Source: an uncultured Dehalococcoidia bacterium (GTDB lineage: Bacteria; Chloroflexota; Dehalococcoidia; Lucifugimonadales; UBA1123). Taken from it: 64,000 nt of DNA. The translations under genes and the position numbers were made by a program. Below the pieces are notes generated by a model that saw nothing but the letters and a program-made list of their open reading frames with translations, was not told the DNA's origin and did no database searches. Numbering within the stretch: position 1 is the stretch's first letter; each line of letters begins with the position of its first letter. The stretch covers positions 3,110,773 to 3,174,772 of the forward strand of contig OY282441.1 of assembly GCA_958296105.1 (NCBI GenBank), given 5' to 3'. Below, piece by piece: positions 16,157 through 26,183 of the stretch.

Positions 16157-18448
16157 TTACAGCCAATCGCTTCGAGGCGGCCTGTGGCTGCTGCCCCCGC
16201 CGCCCAGGAACCCGGGCGCCCACCAGTTGAGGTCGGACATGACGCGCATCAGCGCCGGCGCAAGCAGCGCGCGAACCACGGTCGAGTCTATCAGCACAGC
16301 AAGCGCGGTTCCGAGTCCGAGCGCCTTGATGATGAGTATATCCCCGGTGGCGAATCCGGCGCACACCAGCGCCAGAACAGCAGCCGAGCTGGTTATGACC
16401 CTGCCTGACCTGTCCATGCCCACCGCCACGGCGCGCGCGTTGTCGCCAGTCCTCTCGTACTCCTCCTTGACGCGGCTCAAGAGGAATATCTCGTAGTCCA
16501 TGCTCAGACCGAACACCACCGAGAACAGCAGTATGGGAACTGTCGCTTCGGTAAAGCCTTCGGACGTGAACCCGAGCAGCGTCTGGAAGTTGCCCCACTG
16601 GAACACGAACACCAGCGCGCCGAAGCTCGCCAATATGCTCAGGACGTTCAGCGCCACAGCCTTCAGCGGCAGGAGCGCCGACCTGAACAGCAGGAACAGC
16701 GCCGCATACGTGACCGCCGAGACGTACAAGATCACCTTCGGAAAGTCGGAGTACATGCGGTCCACCGTGTCCATCAGGTCTGGCGAAACGCCTGTCAGCC
16801 CAACCTCCATATCCCCGCGCGGCGGGGATGCCCTGATGTCGGCTACGAGCGACTTGGTCTCCTCCGAAGTTGGCGGATGCTTCGGCACTACGCGAACGAC
16901 CTGCGTTCGCCTGTCCTCGCTGACCAGCGAGCCGAGCGCGGCGCGCGCAGTTTCGCCTTCGACCGCCGCCGGATCGTCCAGCGTCAGCAGCGCCGCTGCC
17001 CGCTCTCGGCTCATGCCCGCTTCCGCTCCGAACACACTCTCCACCCTCGCCACGCGGTCATCTGCCTCCATCCGCTCCACGAAATCGAGATTGGCGGCGA
17101 TGTTCTCGGCCGACAGCGTGGATGTCTCGGACGTCTCGACCACGAATATCTTGGCAAGCTCTCCCGGACCGAACCGCTCGGCTGCCAGCTCCCAGCCCTG
17201 TCTCGATTCCGCGCTCTCAGGCAAGACGGACGCCCACGGGCTGCCCAGCTTCACGTCCAAGAAGGGCAGCCCAAGCGCGATGAGAAACACCGTGACCGGA
17301 ACTATGACAGCTATGGGATGTCGCATCACCCACCGAGAGAGCGCAAACCAGAACCCGCCCTCGCCGCGCCCCCCGCTCGCCCGTCCGCGCCGCCACAGCG
17401 TGAGACTGTCCACCCTGTGACCGAGCGCCGCCAGCAGAGCGGGTATCAATGTAAGCGCGATCGACATGGAGAGCGCTATGACCGCTATTCCGCCGATTCC
17501 CAGCGAGCGCAGCATCATAAAATCGAAGAACAGCAGCCCAGACAGCGCGATGACAGAAGTGCCGGCCGAGAACATGATCGACTTGCCCGCAGTCTCCATC
17601 GTGGCGCTGACCGCCGCCGCCGCCGAACCCGCCGCGCCAAGCTCCTCACGGAAGCGGCTGACCATCAGCAGCGAGTAGTCGACCGCCATGCCCAGACCCA
17701 GAAACGAGACGATGCTCAGCGCGAACACCGACATGTCGGTGACTCGAGACATCACGAAGACCAGAGCCAGGGTGGTGACCACGCTCACCAGACCCATCGC
17801 CACCGGCAGCCCGGCGGCGACCGCTCCGCCAAAGACGATCAGCAGCGCAAGCGCGAGCAGCGGCAGCGTGACGATCTCGGCGCGTCGAAAGTCGGCTTCG
17901 GTCGCGCTGCTGAGGTCTGCGAATATGCCGATGCCGCCCGTGACCCAAACGCCCAGCTCGGCGTCGCCCAGCCGCTCCCGTATCGGCCCCACGAGGTCGG
18001 CGGAGTCGTCTATGGCAGTGTCCAGCTCTACCCATGCGTACGTCGTTCGCCCATCGTCCGCAGTCAGTCCAGAGTCGGGGATCATGCCCGTTCGGACGCC
18101 CTGCGGCTGCCCTCGATCCCATACGCCGTAGAACGTGACGATCCTGACTATCTCGGAGATATCGCGCAGCGGGGCGATTGCGGCTTCGACTTCCGAGACG
18201 TAAGCCGGGTTGTGAGCTTCGAGATAGTCGCTGGAAAATACCAGCGTGATGGACGACTCCGCCAGTCCGAGCGACTCGCGCATCTGGCGCAGCGCGACCC
18301 TCGACTCCGTATCCACCTCGCCGAACCCGCTCTTCAGCTCGGACGTGACACTTGGCGCGAGCGTCAGGCTGAGCAGGAACACCCCCGCCCAGCCCGCGAT
18401 GATCCACCACCGAAGACCGATGACGCCAGCGGCGAGCGCGTTCAGCAC
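16157..18448 (-). CDS. MMPL/RND-superfamily transporter
   Basis: 763 residues with two sets of six membrane helices, each after a large extracytoplasmic loop, the MMPL/HAE2 layout. The hydrophobic N-terminal helix (WWIIAGWAGVFLLSLTLAP) is followed by a soluble loop, then the GLGMAVDYSLLMVSRFREEL signature. The second half repeats this as VVFGLSMDYEIFLLSRVKEEY. The conserved Asp in each GxxxDY motif carries proton coupling. Such proteins export lipids or hydrophobic compounds. It begins with GTG, 28 bp downstream of gyrA, and is followed after 15 bp by the M28 peptidase, so the three may be co-transcribed. Confidence 0.9.
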   Translation of the reverse strand: MLNALAAGVIGLRWWIIAGWAGVFLLSLTLAPSVTSELKSGFGEVDTESRVALRQMRESLGLAESSITLVFSSDYLEAHNPAYVSEVEAAIAPLRDISEIVRIVTFYGVWDRGQPQGVRTGMIPDSGLTADDGRTTYAWVELDTAIDDSADLVGPIRERLGDAELGVWVTGGIGIFADLSSATEADFRRAEIVTLPLLALALLIVFGGAVAAGLPVAMGLVSVVTTLALVFVMSRVTDMSVFALSIVSFLGLGMAVDYSLLMVSRFREELGAAGSAAAAVSATMETAGKSIMFSAGTSVIALSGLLFFDFMMLRSLGIGGIAVIALSMSIALTLIPALLAALGHRVDSLTLWRRGRASGGRGEGGFWFALSRWVMRHPIAVIVPVTVFLIALGLPFLDVKLGSPWASVLPESAESRQGWELAAERFGPGELAKIFVVETSETSTLSAENIAANLDFVERMEADDRVARVESVFGAEAGMSRERAAALLTLDDPAAVEGETARAALGSLVSEDRRTQVVRVVPKHPPTSEETKSLVADIRASPPRGDMEVGLTGVSPDLMDTVDRMYSDFPKVILYVSAVTYAALFLLFRSALLPLKAVALNVLSILASFGALVFVFQWGNFQTLLGFTSEGFTEATVPILLFSVVFGLSMDYEIFLLSRVKEEYERTGDNARAVAVGMDRSGRVITSSAAVLALVCAGFATGDILIIKALGLGTALAVLIDSTVVRALLAPALMRVMSDLNWWAPGFLGGGGSSHRPPRSDWL

Positions 18449-18476
18449 AGCGCCGCCCCCGCGCCTTCGACAGCCG

Positions 18477-21029
18477 CTATCCCATGCCGTCCAGCTTGGG
18501 CTGCGCGCCGTTGCGCCGTCCGTTGGCGCTTGGCTTGCTCGCCTTCGCCTTCGCCTTTGGCTCCTCGTCCGGGATGCTCAGGTCGCTCACGCAGCAGATC
18601 GAAGCCACCGCGTCGCCCTCGGATGGCCTGAATATCGTCACCCCCTGCGCGGCGCGGCCCGTACTCCTGATCTCCGACAGGCTCGTTCTGAGAACCTGCG
18701 CCTGCTCGGATACCACGTATATCTCTTTGCCGTCGTCTATCACCTGAGCGTCGGCCACGGGGCCAGTGTCTTCGGTAATTTTGTAGGTCAAAACCCCTTG
18801 CCCGTTTCTTCCCTTCTTGCGGTACGATCTGAGAGGCGTCGTCTTGCCGAAGCCCTTGCTGCTTATGACCAGCAGACTTGCCGATGGAGGCCCTACGTCC
18901 ATCGAAACCACCCTGTCCCCGTCGATGAGATTGATCCCCTTGACACCGCCGCCGCCGCGATTCTTGTACAGACGGACTTCCGACTGATCGAAGCGAAGCG
19001 CCTTGCCGTTGCTGGTGACCAGAATGATGTTGTCTTTGGGAGTGGCGGGGCGAACCGAGACGAGCTCGTCCCCCTCTGCGAGGCTCATCATGTTGTAGCC
19101 GGCCGGGCGAACGTTGGCTATCGTACTCAGAGCTATGCGCTTGACCTTCCCCTGAGCGGTGGCAAGCACCAAGACGCGGTCTTCGGATTGCAGCTCCTCT
19201 TTGGACATTCCAATGACGGCAGTCACCTTCTCGCTGCTTCCCGCGGATATGATGTTCATAAACGGCACCCCCCGCGTGTTGCGCGAGGTGTCCGCGCGCA
19301 GCTCGAACGCCGTCAGCGAATAGACACGCCCCTTGTTGGTGAAGAACAGCAGCTTGTCGTGCGTATCCACCACCAGCAGATGCTTCACCGCGTCATCGTC
19401 TCGCGTGGTCATGCCGCCAACACCCTTGCCGCCCCTGTGCTGGTTGCGGTACGTGTTCGCCGGTATGCGCTTGATGTATCCCCCTTGGCTGAGCGTGACC
19501 ACGATCTGCTCGTGCGCCTCCAGCTCCTCGCGCGACAGGTCGAACGCATCCTCGCTTATCTCCGTGCGCCGATCGTCGCCGTGCTTCTTCTTGAGCGCGC
19601 GCAGCTCCTTCTTGACCTCGTTCAGCATCTTCCTGTCGCTGGCTAGAAGATCCTCCATCCCCTGTATCGCAATGCGGATCTCGTTGTACTCCTTCTCCAG
19701 CTGCTCCCGCTCCAGCGCGGCAAGACGGCGCAGCTGCATGTCGAGTATTGCCTGCGCCTGATCGTCGTCCAGCCCGAAGCGCGTTATCAGCCCCTGCTTG
19801 GCAGCCTGCGCGCTCTCCGAGCTGCGGATCAGCTGTATGACCTCGTCGAGATTGCTGATGGCGATGCGCAGCCCGGCGAGGATGTGCGCGCGCTGCCGAG
19901 CCTTCTTCAGCTCGAACTCGGTGCGCCGCCTGATCACCTCGCGCCTGAACTGGATGAACTGATCCAGCGCCTGCCTGAGCGTGATCACTCTGGGCATCCC
20001 GTCCACCAGCGCCAGCATGTTGGCGGAGAACGAAGACTGCATCGGCGTCAGCTTGTACAGATTGTTCAGAACCACTCTGGGCTGCACGCCGGCGCGAAGC
20101 TCGAACACCACGCGCATACCCTCGCGGTCCGACTCGTCGCGCAAGTCCGAGATGCCCTCGATCTTGCGACTCTTCACCAGCCCCGCCACCTTCTCGACCA
20201 GCGCCGCCTTGTTGACCTGATACGGCAGCTCGTCCACGATGATCTGCATACGGTTGGCGCGGCGCATCGGCTCGATCCTCGCCTTGGCGCGCACCACTAT
20301 CTGCCCCCGCCCGGTCGAGTATGCGTCCCTGATGCCGGACGTCCCCATGATGATGCCGCCTGTGGGGAAGTCCGGCCCCTTCACGAAGCCGGTCAGCTCT
20401 TCCACAGAGGCGTTTGGGTGATCCGCCAGATGGATCAGCGCGTCGCAAACCTCCGTCGGGTTGTGCGGAGGGATGTTGGTAGCCATGCCCACCGCGATAC
20501 CCGACGCGCCGTTGACCAGCAGATTGGGCAGTCTGGCGGGCAGGACGGTAGGCTCTCTGAGCGAACCGTCGAAATTCTCCGCGTAGTCCACGGTGTCCTG
20601 ATCTATGTTGACCAGCATCTCCTCGGCGATGAGCGCCATCTTCGCCTCGGTATAGCGCATAGCGGCGGGAGGGTCGTTGTCCACCGAGCCGAAGTTGCCC
20701 TGCCCGTTCACCAGCGGCGCCCGCAGCGTGAACGGCTGAGCCATGCGAACCAGCGCGTCGTAGACCGCTGCCTCCCCGTGCGGATGCCACTTGCCCAGCA
20801 CCTCTCCAACCAGACGCGCGCTCTTCTTGTGCGCCGAGTTTGGCCTCATGCCCAGATCGTGCATCCCGTACAGAATGCGCCGCTGCACGGGCTTCAGACC
20901 GTCTCTTATGTCCGGCAAAGCCCGCGACACGATCACACTCATAGCGTAGTCGAGATACGAGCTTCGCATCTCCTCGACTATCTGAGTGGGCCTGATGTAT
21001 CCGAATTCGGTCTTCGTAGCGGTTACCAT
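18477..21029 (-). CDS. gyrA: DNA gyrase subunit A
   Basis: 850 residues from the ATG at 21029, which has AGGAG six bases upstream; an in-frame start at 21209 would add 60 non-homologous residues. Visible features are [20 protein letters not shown] at the N-terminus, the winged-helix/QRDR segment [13 protein letters not shown], and the catalytic tyrosine in [10 protein letters not shown] (about residue 126). A coiled-coil gate region and a C-terminal six-bladed pinwheel domain follow. The GyrA box QHRGGKG supports gyrase rather than topoisomerase IV. At the position of E. coli Ser83 there is Ala, and at Asp82 there is Glu. The C-terminus is a short basic tail. gyrB is not in the window. Confidence 0.96.
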   Translation of the reverse strand: MVTATKTEFGYIRPTQIVEEMRSSYLDYAMSVIVSRALPDIRDGLKPVQRRILYGMHDLGMRPNSAHKKSARLVGEVLGKWHPHGEAAVYDALVRMAQPFTLRAPLVNGQGNFGSVDNDPPAAMRYTEAKMALIAEEMLVNIDQDTVDYAENFDGSLREPTVLPARLPNLLVNGASGIAVGMATNIPPHNPTEVCDALIHLADHPNASVEELTGFVKGPDFPTGGIIMGTSGIRDAYSTGRGQIVVRAKARIEPMRRANRMQIIVDELPYQVNKAALVEKVAGLVKSRKIEGISDLRDESDREGMRVVFELRAGVQPRVVLNNLYKLTPMQSSFSANMLALVDGMPRVITLRQALDQFIQFRREVIRRRTEFELKKARQRAHILAGLRIAISNLDEVIQLIRSSESAQAAKQGLITRFGLDDDQAQAILDMQLRRLAALEREQLEKEYNEIRIAIQGMEDLLASDRKMLNEVKKELRALKKKHGDDRRTEISEDAFDLSREELEAHEQIVVTLSQGGYIKRIPANTYRNQHRGGKGVGGMTTRDDDAVKHLLVVDTHDKLLFFTNKGRVYSLTAFELRADTSRNTRGVPFMNIISAGSSEKVTAVIGMSKEELQSEDRVLVLATAQGKVKRIALSTIANVRPAGYNMMSLAEGDELVSVRPATPKDNIILVTSNGKALRFDQSEVRLYKNRGGGGVKGINLIDGDRVVSMDVGPPSASLLVISSKGFGKTTPLRSYRKKGRNGQGVLTYKITEDTGPVADAQVIDDGKEIYVVSEQAQVLRTSLSEIRSTGRAAQGVTIFRPSEGDAVASICCVSDLSIPDEEPKAKAKASKPSANGRRNGAQPKLDGMG

Positions 21030-21350
21030 GAGCAGCTCCTGACCCAAAGGCTGGCCGTCGTCGTGGGCGGCAATCTCCCTGAGCCGTTCAGCGCTCGCAG
21101 TCTTGCTGCGACGCCCTCGAAGGGCGCGCCAGACACTCGAACTCCTGCCGCAAAGCGCGCAGGCGGATGAGCCTAGCTTCAGACTGCTAAGCGCGGACTG
21201 CGTGAACACGGCGAAGGCTGGAGATTGGTCTTCGAAAGGTCGAGAATCGCCATCTCACGCGCCAGTTTCACGCGCTGCGACTCTCGGAAAGATGAAGCAT
21301 AACCAGCTGCCCTTATTGTATCATTTCCCGCCTGCTTCTTCATCATTTGT
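21030..21350. other. Upstream region of gyrA without a recognised gene
   Basis: About 320 bases with an in-frame extension of gyrA and a short leftward frame (21179-21412) that runs into the tandem repeats. I see no convincing gene, consensus promoter or RNA structure. Confidence 0.4.
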
Positions 21351-21610
21351 AAAGTGCTTCTGAGATCGTCTTTGTTCAGGAACGCAGAAATCCTTGCCGC
21401 TCGCTCCGCCATCGACAGGCAAAGCGCTTCTGAGAGCGTCTTTGTTCAGGAACGCAGAAGTCCTTGCCGCTCGCTCCGCCATCGACAGGCAAAGCGCTTC
21501 TGAGAGCGTCTTTGTTCAGGAACGCAGAAGTCCTTGCCGCTCGCTCCGCCATCGACAGGCAAAGCGCTTCTGAGAGCGTCTTTGTTCAGGAACGCAGAAA
21601 TCGCTGCCGC
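21351..21610. repeat. 70-bp tandem repeat derived from the 3' end of the C26 peptidase gene
   Basis: Three full units (21351-21420, 21421-21490, 21491-21560) and a partial fourth. Each contains AAAGCGCTTCTGAGAGCGTC, TTTGTTCAGGAACGCAGAA and CGCTCGCTCCGCCATCGACA. Middle units are nearly identical and the outer ones have a few changes. The last unit is the actual end of the neighbouring peptidase gene (its FLRS-stop), so that gene end has been tandemly copied toward gyrA. Confidence 0.9.
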
Positions 21611-22308
21611 TCCGCCGCCCGCTCCGCCAGCGACTGGAACAGACGCTCGAAGTGCGGCGGCAGCTCCATACGGCGCTCGGGGTGGAACTGCACGCCGATC
21701 ACCCAGCGGTGAGACGGGCTTTCCAGCGCCTCGATCACCCCGTCTTCCAGCGAGTAGGCGGAGGCGAGCAGGCGCGGCGACTTCTGCGCCTCGCGCACGC
21801 CCTGATGATGCAGACTGTTCACCCGAACGAATCCGCCCGATCCCACCACAGCCGCCAGCTTGGAGCCGGGCGAGATGTAGATGTGGTGGTAAGACGGCTT
21901 CCAGTCATCCTCCGGCCCCACCACGTCATGCCCGTCCATGTGCTGAACCAGCTTGCCGCCCATCGCCACGTTGAGAAGCTGCATCCCTCGGCAGATTCCG
22001 TAGATCGGCATGTCCGCTTCCAGCGCCGCCCGCGTGATCGACAGCTCCATGTCGTCGCGCGCCGTATCGAACGGCATGTACTCCACGTCCGCGCGCGGCT
22101 GTTCGCCGTAGCGAGACGGATGCACGTCCTCGCCGCCCGTCAGCACCAGCGCGCCCGCGCCTCGCAAGACGTCTTCCGGCGAGACGTCGGAATCGGGAGT
22201 CAGCGCCCACGGCTCCCCGCCTGCGCGCGCCACCCCTTCGGCATAGCCCTCGATCTCCAAGCCGCCCGCGCCGCCAGTCACCGCCACCACCGGCCGCCTG
22301 TCAGCCAC
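21586..22308 (-). CDS. Class I glutamine amidotransferase-like hydrolase (peptidase C26)
   Basis: 240 residues of the gamma-glutamyl-GABA hydrolase (PuuD-like) family. ALVLTGGEDVHPSRYGE is at the N-terminal side, PIYGICRGMQLLNVAMGG carries the nucleophilic Cys, and VIGVQFHPE carries the catalytic His-x-Glu. Reaction: hydrolysis of a gamma-glutamyl amide. It starts with GTG and overlaps the enoyl-CoA hydratase stop by 8 bp, so the two are coupled. Its last codons lie inside the first unit of the 70-bp tandem repeat, so the C-terminal AERQRFLRS tail may be repeat-derived. Confidence 0.9.
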   Translation of the reverse strand: MADRRPVVAVTGGAGGLEIEGYAEGVARAGGEPWALTPDSDVSPEDVLRGAGALVLTGGEDVHPSRYGEQPRADVEYMPFDTARDDMELSITRAALEADMPIYGICRGMQLLNVAMGGKLVQHMDGHDVVGPEDDWKPSYHHIYISPGSKLAAVVGSGGFVRVNSLHHQGVREAQKSPRLLASAYSLEDGVIEALESPSHRWVIGVQFHPERRMELPPHFERLFQSLAERAAERQRFLRS

Positions 22309-23086
22309 CGTGGAACCTTGGCTGCCGCCTCTCCCTGAACGCCGCCAGCGCCTCCCTGTGCGCGTCCGTGTCCTGCGCCGCCCTGAATATGACCCCTTCG
22401 TCCGTCAGCGCCTTGTCCACGTCGTGCTCGATGTAGTTCTGATGGATCAGCTTCTTGACCTGCGCCATCTGCCAGATTGGATTGTCCGCTATCTCGGCGG
22501 CGAGCGAGACGGCCTCTTCCAGCATCTCCCCGTCCGGGTGGACGTAGCCGACTAGCCCGGCGCTCAGCGCCTCGTTGGCGGGGATCATGTTGCCGCGAAG
22601 CATGTACTCCAGCGCCCGCCCCATGCCGATAAGGTGCGGCGCGTAGTGGGTGGACGCGAACTCCGGCGTAAGCCCCACGCGCACGAACCTGAACGACAGC
22701 CGCGCGCTCTCCGCCGCCACGCGCACGTCGCACGGCAGAGTTCTAGTCAGACCCTCGCCCACCGCCACGCCGTTGATAGCGGCTATCACGGGCTTCGAAG
22801 CCTTGATCATCTCGTGCCAGCTGTCCTGCGGAGTGGGTATCATCTCATCGGTCGGCTGCCCGTCCCGACGCGCCTCGAACCGCCCGATGTCCGCGCCCGC
22901 GCAGAACCCGCGCCCCGCGCCCGTCCAGACTATCGCCCCTATCGAGTCGTCCGCGTTCCACTCCGCGATCTGGCTGCGGATATCGCAGTCCATCTCCGGA
23001 CTCATCGCGTTCAGCTTGTCCGGCCGATTCATGGTGATCAGGCCGACTCTGCCCCTGACTTCGCTGAGAATGGTTTCGTAAGACAT
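22301..23086 (-). CDS. Enoyl-CoA hydratase/isomerase family protein
   Basis: 261 residues of the crotonase fold: GLITMNRPDKLNAMSPEM, IVWTGAGRGFCAGADIGRFE (first oxyanion-hole peptide), KPVIAAINGVAVGEGLT (second oxyanion-hole peptide) and the LPCDVRVAAESARLSFRFVR strand. The usual catalytic Glu positions are partly replaced (TPEFASTHYAP retains one Glu). The substrate is an acyl-CoA, not further resolvable. It is the first gene of a pair with the C26 hydrolase and is divergent from the enolase-superfamily gene, sharing a 157-bp intergenic region. Confidence 0.9.
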   Translation of the reverse strand: MSYETILSEVRGRVGLITMNRPDKLNAMSPEMDCDIRSQIAEWNADDSIGAIVWTGAGRGFCAGADIGRFEARRDGQPTDEMIPTPQDSWHEMIKASKPVIAAINGVAVGEGLTRTLPCDVRVAAESARLSFRFVRVGLTPEFASTHYAPHLIGMGRALEYMLRGNMIPANEALSAGLVGYVHPDGEMLEEAVSLAAEIADNPIWQMAQVKKLIHQNYIEHDVDKALTDEGVIFRAAQDTDAHREALAAFRERRQPRFHGG

Positions 23087-23176
23087 GGTTCACACTCCAC
23101 ACGGGCTGATGTCCGATGCGCGCCCCCTGCGCCAGCTTCCAAAACGCCCAAGACACTGAAAATGTTACCACACCCG

Positions 23177-23205
23177 TTGAATATGCCAAAGCGCATATGT
23201 AGTAT
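23177..23205 (+). promoter_or_regulatory. Sigma70-like promoter for the enolase-superfamily gene
   Basis: TTGAAT, a 17-bp spacer and TAGTAT end 39 bp before the start codon at 23244. On the other strand TTGGCA and TAACAT (16-bp spacer, 23162-23189) could serve the enoyl-CoA hydratase gene. Confidence 0.55.
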
Positions 23206-23243
23206 CCAGAAAACCCCCAAAGCCCCAGCCGGGAGGCTCCGCC

Positions 23244-24293
23244 GTGAAGATCACAAGCCTGAAGGCAGTATATCCCAACTATCGCCACGTCGCCCCCTCG
23301 TGGAGAACGCATCTGTGGCAGATCGTGGTGCGAGTGGAGTCGGACAGCGCAGCCGTCGGCTTCGGATACGGCGGCGGAGGCAAGGCATCCGTGGAAGTCG
23401 TCAACGGCCACATGCGCGATCTGCTCGTAGGACGCGACCTAGACGACGCGAGCGACATCTTCAGCGCGTGGGACGCGCTCTACCGCGAGTCGATCCCATA
23501 CGGACGCAGGGGGATCGGCGTAATGGCGCTGAGCGGAATAGACCTCGCGCTGTGGGACCTTCTCGCCAAAGCCGAGCGCGTCCCCGTCCACGCGCTCATC
23601 GGCCCCAGGTCCAAGCGCCGCATCCGCTCCTACGCCACTGGCGTAGATGCCGAGTGGTACGCCGAGATGGGCTTCACCGCAAACAAGTTCCCGCATCGAG
23701 CCACAGGCAGCCCGAGCGACTTCGAGACCGCCGAGCAGTCGGCGGCGCGCGCGCGTGAAGTCATGGGCGCGGACGCCCTGCTGATGATAGACACCTACAT
23801 GTCTTGGGACTCCGATACGACCGTCGAGATGGCGCGGCGTCTCGCGCCCTGCGACATCTACTGGTTCGAGGACGTTCTCACGCCCGACGATCTCGAAGGC
23901 CAAGCCGCGCTCAGACCGCAGGTAAAGCCAACCCTCATAGCCGGCGGCGAGCATGAGTTCACCCACGTGGGCTTCGCCGAAGCCGCCAGAGCCGGAGCCA
24001 TGGACCTGTGGCAGCCGGACATCACGTGGTGCGGCGGAATCACCGCAGGCCTGCGAATACTCGACATCGCCCGCGAGAGCCGCATCCCCGTCGCCCCGCA
24101 TCGCGGCGGCGAGGTGTGGGGACTGCACCTGATAGCGGCGTCCGACTGCATGGACTTCGCCGAAGTCTTGCCCGGACTTCGAGGCGCGCCCAGAGACGAT
24201 CTCTGGATTGGCGAGCCGTTCCCGGAGCGCGGATACATCGAGCCGTCGGACGAGCCAGGCTTCGGCGTTACGCTGAACGAGGATCTGCTGTAA
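23244..24293 (+). CDS. Mandelate racemase/muconate lactonizing enzyme family protein (enolase superfamily)
   Basis: 349 residues. The N-terminal capping domain ends in GIGVMALSGIDLALWDLLAK. In the barrel, YATGVDAEWYAEMGFTANKF supplies the Lys-containing strand (unusually NKF). LLMIDTYMSWDS carries the first metal Asp, IYWFEDVLTPDDLEG the Glu and TLIAGGEHEFTHVGF the third Glu. DLWQPDITWCGGITAGLRI precedes the catalytic His in PVAPHRGGEVW. Acid-sugar dehydratase or racemase activity is likely; the sugar is unknown. It is a single gene with its own promoter and convergent with the MFS gene. Confidence 0.9.
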   Translation: MKITSLKAVYPNYRHVAPSWRTHLWQIVVRVESDSAAVGFGYGGGGKASVEVVNGHMRDLLVGRDLDDASDIFSAWDALYRESIPYGRRGIGVMALSGIDLALWDLLAKAERVPVHALIGPRSKRRIRSYATGVDAEWYAEMGFTANKFPHRATGSPSDFETAEQSAARAREVMGADALLMIDTYMSWDSDTTVEMARRLAPCDIYWFEDVLTPDDLEGQAALRPQVKPTLIAGGEHEFTHVGFAEAARAGAMDLWQPDITWCGGITAGLRILDIARESRIPVAPHRGGEVWGLHLIAASDCMDFAEVLPGLRGAPRDDLWIGEPFPERGYIEPSDEPGFGVTLNEDLL

Positions 24294-24302
24294 CATCTCC
24301 CC

Positions 24303-25556
24303 TCATCTCGGCGGCTCCCTCGATAGTCCGATGAGCGCCGCCCCCGACATGTATGCGCCGATGACTGCGAGGAACGCTAGGCCGTAGGACCCGGACAGGT
24401 CGAACCACGCGCCGAGCAGGATGGGACCCACCCCCGTACCCACGACCGAAACAGGGTTGCTGATACCGCGTATCGCGCCAATGTGCCGCCTGCCGAAGTA
24501 CCGCGCCCACAGGAATTCACTGATCGGGATGGTGCCGCCGAAGCCGAAGCCGTACAGGAAGAAGCCCAGAAACAGGATGCCCACCTGACCCAGATCACCG
24601 GCGAGAACCATCAGCGCAACGCCGGCGGACGAGGTCGAAAAAGCCGCGAGCGCCAGCCTTCTGGTCTCGAAGCGCTGGAGTCCGTATCCCCACACCGCCT
24701 TCGATAGCAGGTTGCCCAACCCGTTCACCGTCAGCGCGGTGGCGGCGATCCCCCTGCTGAACCCCGCCTCCGTAACGAACGGAGTCGCGTGAACCAAGAT
24801 CGCGCTCAGCGCCACGAAATTCAGCCCGAACCCCGCAGTCAGCAGCCAGAACGCGCCGCTCCTGAGCGCCTGCGCCCTGTTCAGCGACGGAGCTTCCGCG
24901 CGCCCGTCCGCCGCGCCCGGATCATCGGACGCCCCGCCGTCCGGCAGCAGACCGTAGTCTTCCGGCGCGCGCCGCATCACGAACGCCGCCGGCGTGACCA
25001 CCACGAGCACGAACGCCGCAACCGTCATGTATCCCGTCCGCCAGTCCCACGTGTCCACCACCAGGGTTATCGCTATCGGCGAGATTATCCCCGCCAGCGA
25101 TATGCCGGTGGATCCGATGGCAAGCGCCCAGCCGCGCTTTGCGATGAACCACTTCGACACTGTGGCGTTTGCCACGAGCGAGCCGAAGAGGTTGTGTCCG
25201 GCCAGCCCCGAGACTATGTACAGCGCGAGAAACACCCACAGGTTCGACTGCCAGCCCAGCCCCAAGAAGCAGAGCGCGGTGACCGCCACCCCGACCAGCA
25301 TCAACGGGCGCGGCCCGTGCCTGTCCACCACCTGCCCGGCGATGACTCCCGAAACCGCCCCCGACACCGCGGACAGCGAAGTGCCGAGCGTGAACTCCCA
25401 GACCCGCCATCCCAGATCGTCCACAACCGGCATGAGAAACACGCCGACCACCGTCAGGCTGACCGCCATCCACGTGAACTGCGACACGATCGCCCCCGCC
25501 ACTATCCACCACCCATAGAACGGCCTTCCCAGCAGGGATTTCAACATGGAGCGCAT
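24303..25556 (-). CDS. MFS transporter (monocarboxylate/oxalate-formate type)
   Basis: 417 residues with twelve predicted helices. The N-terminus GWWIVAGAIVSQFTWMA is typical of the oxalate-formate antiporter/MCT branch. GVIAGQVVDRHGPRPLMLVG is the MFS loop 2-3 motif. A central cytoplasmic loop of about 30 residues is rich in Asp/Ala. The second half contains GFGFGGTIPISEFLWARYFG. It likely takes up or exchanges a small carboxylate. It ends 9 bp after the convergent enolase-superfamily gene, whose acid-sugar product or substrate it may carry (inference only). Confidence 0.88.
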   Translation of the reverse strand: MRSMLKSLLGRPFYGWWIVAGAIVSQFTWMAVSLTVVGVFLMPVVDDLGWRVWEFTLGTSLSAVSGAVSGVIAGQVVDRHGPRPLMLVGVAVTALCFLGLGWQSNLWVFLALYIVSGLAGHNLFGSLVANATVSKWFIAKRGWALAIGSTGISLAGIISPIAITLVVDTWDWRTGYMTVAAFVLVVVTPAAFVMRRAPEDYGLLPDGGASDDPGAADGRAEAPSLNRAQALRSGAFWLLTAGFGLNFVALSAILVHATPFVTEAGFSRGIAATALTVNGLGNLLSKAVWGYGLQRFETRRLALAAFSTSSAGVALMVLAGDLGQVGILFLGFFLYGFGFGGTIPISEFLWARYFGRRHIGAIRGISNPVSVVGTGVGPILLGAWFDLSGSYGLAFLAVIGAYMSGAALIGLSREPPR

Positions 25557-25639
25557 CTCTCACCCGTCCGTCGGACGGGGTATGTTCCGTTAACCACTCT
25601 CGACCAAGCGCGCCTCATATTCTTCGCCCATATCCCATC

Positions 25640-26065
25640 TCCTTTCCCTATATCCCCTCTCCCTTGAAGGGAGAGGGCTAGGGTGAGGGTGACCATCGCA
25701 CCCCTCCGAAACATATCTTCCATCTCTAGCAAGTCGCCTTCCCCCACATCCCCCTCCCTCGAAGGGAGAGGGCGATCTTCCCCCATATCCCCTCTCCCTC
25801 GAAGGGAGAGGGTTAGGGTGAGGGTGACCACCGCACCCCTCCGAAACATATCTTCCATCTCTAGCAAGTCGCCTTCCCCCATATCCCCTCTCCCTCGAAA
25901 GGAGAGGGCTAGGGTGAGGGTGACCATCGCACCCCTCCGAAACATATCTTCCATCTCTAGCAAGTCGCCTTCCCCCACATCCCCCCTCCCTCGAAGGGAG
26001 AGGGCGATCTTCCCCCATATCCCCTCTCCCTCGAAGGGAGAGGGTTAGGGTGAGGGTGATCCCGC
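25640..26065. repeat. Composite palindromic repeat cluster
   Basis: Six copies of the palindrome CTCTCCCTCGAAGGGAGAG (with small variants), most followed by GG(C/T)TAGGGTGAGGGTGA. They are embedded in a larger unit of about 97-135 bp that also carries ACCCCTCCGAAACATATCTT and CCATCTCTAGCAAGTCGCC. The larger unit occurs about three times with two shorter insertions. Long frames cross it only because the unit lacks stops. Confidence 0.85.
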
Positions 26066-26183
26066 CCCCCATCGCCTCCCCCCAAAGCCCGACGTCTTTC
26101 CAGACGAGTGTATCCGAATAGCCTGCAATCACGCTATCTAGCCGTAACGCCAGACGAGCGCCCGCGCCCGCAAACCCGACCGC

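Noticed and set aside
18477-21029. Intein in gyrA
   Set aside because: The QRDR and catalytic Tyr region are contiguous and the length is normal, so no insert is present.
21179-21412. Leftward 77-codon frame upstream of gyrA
   Set aside because: Begins inside the 70-bp repeat and has no independent support; most likely non-coding.
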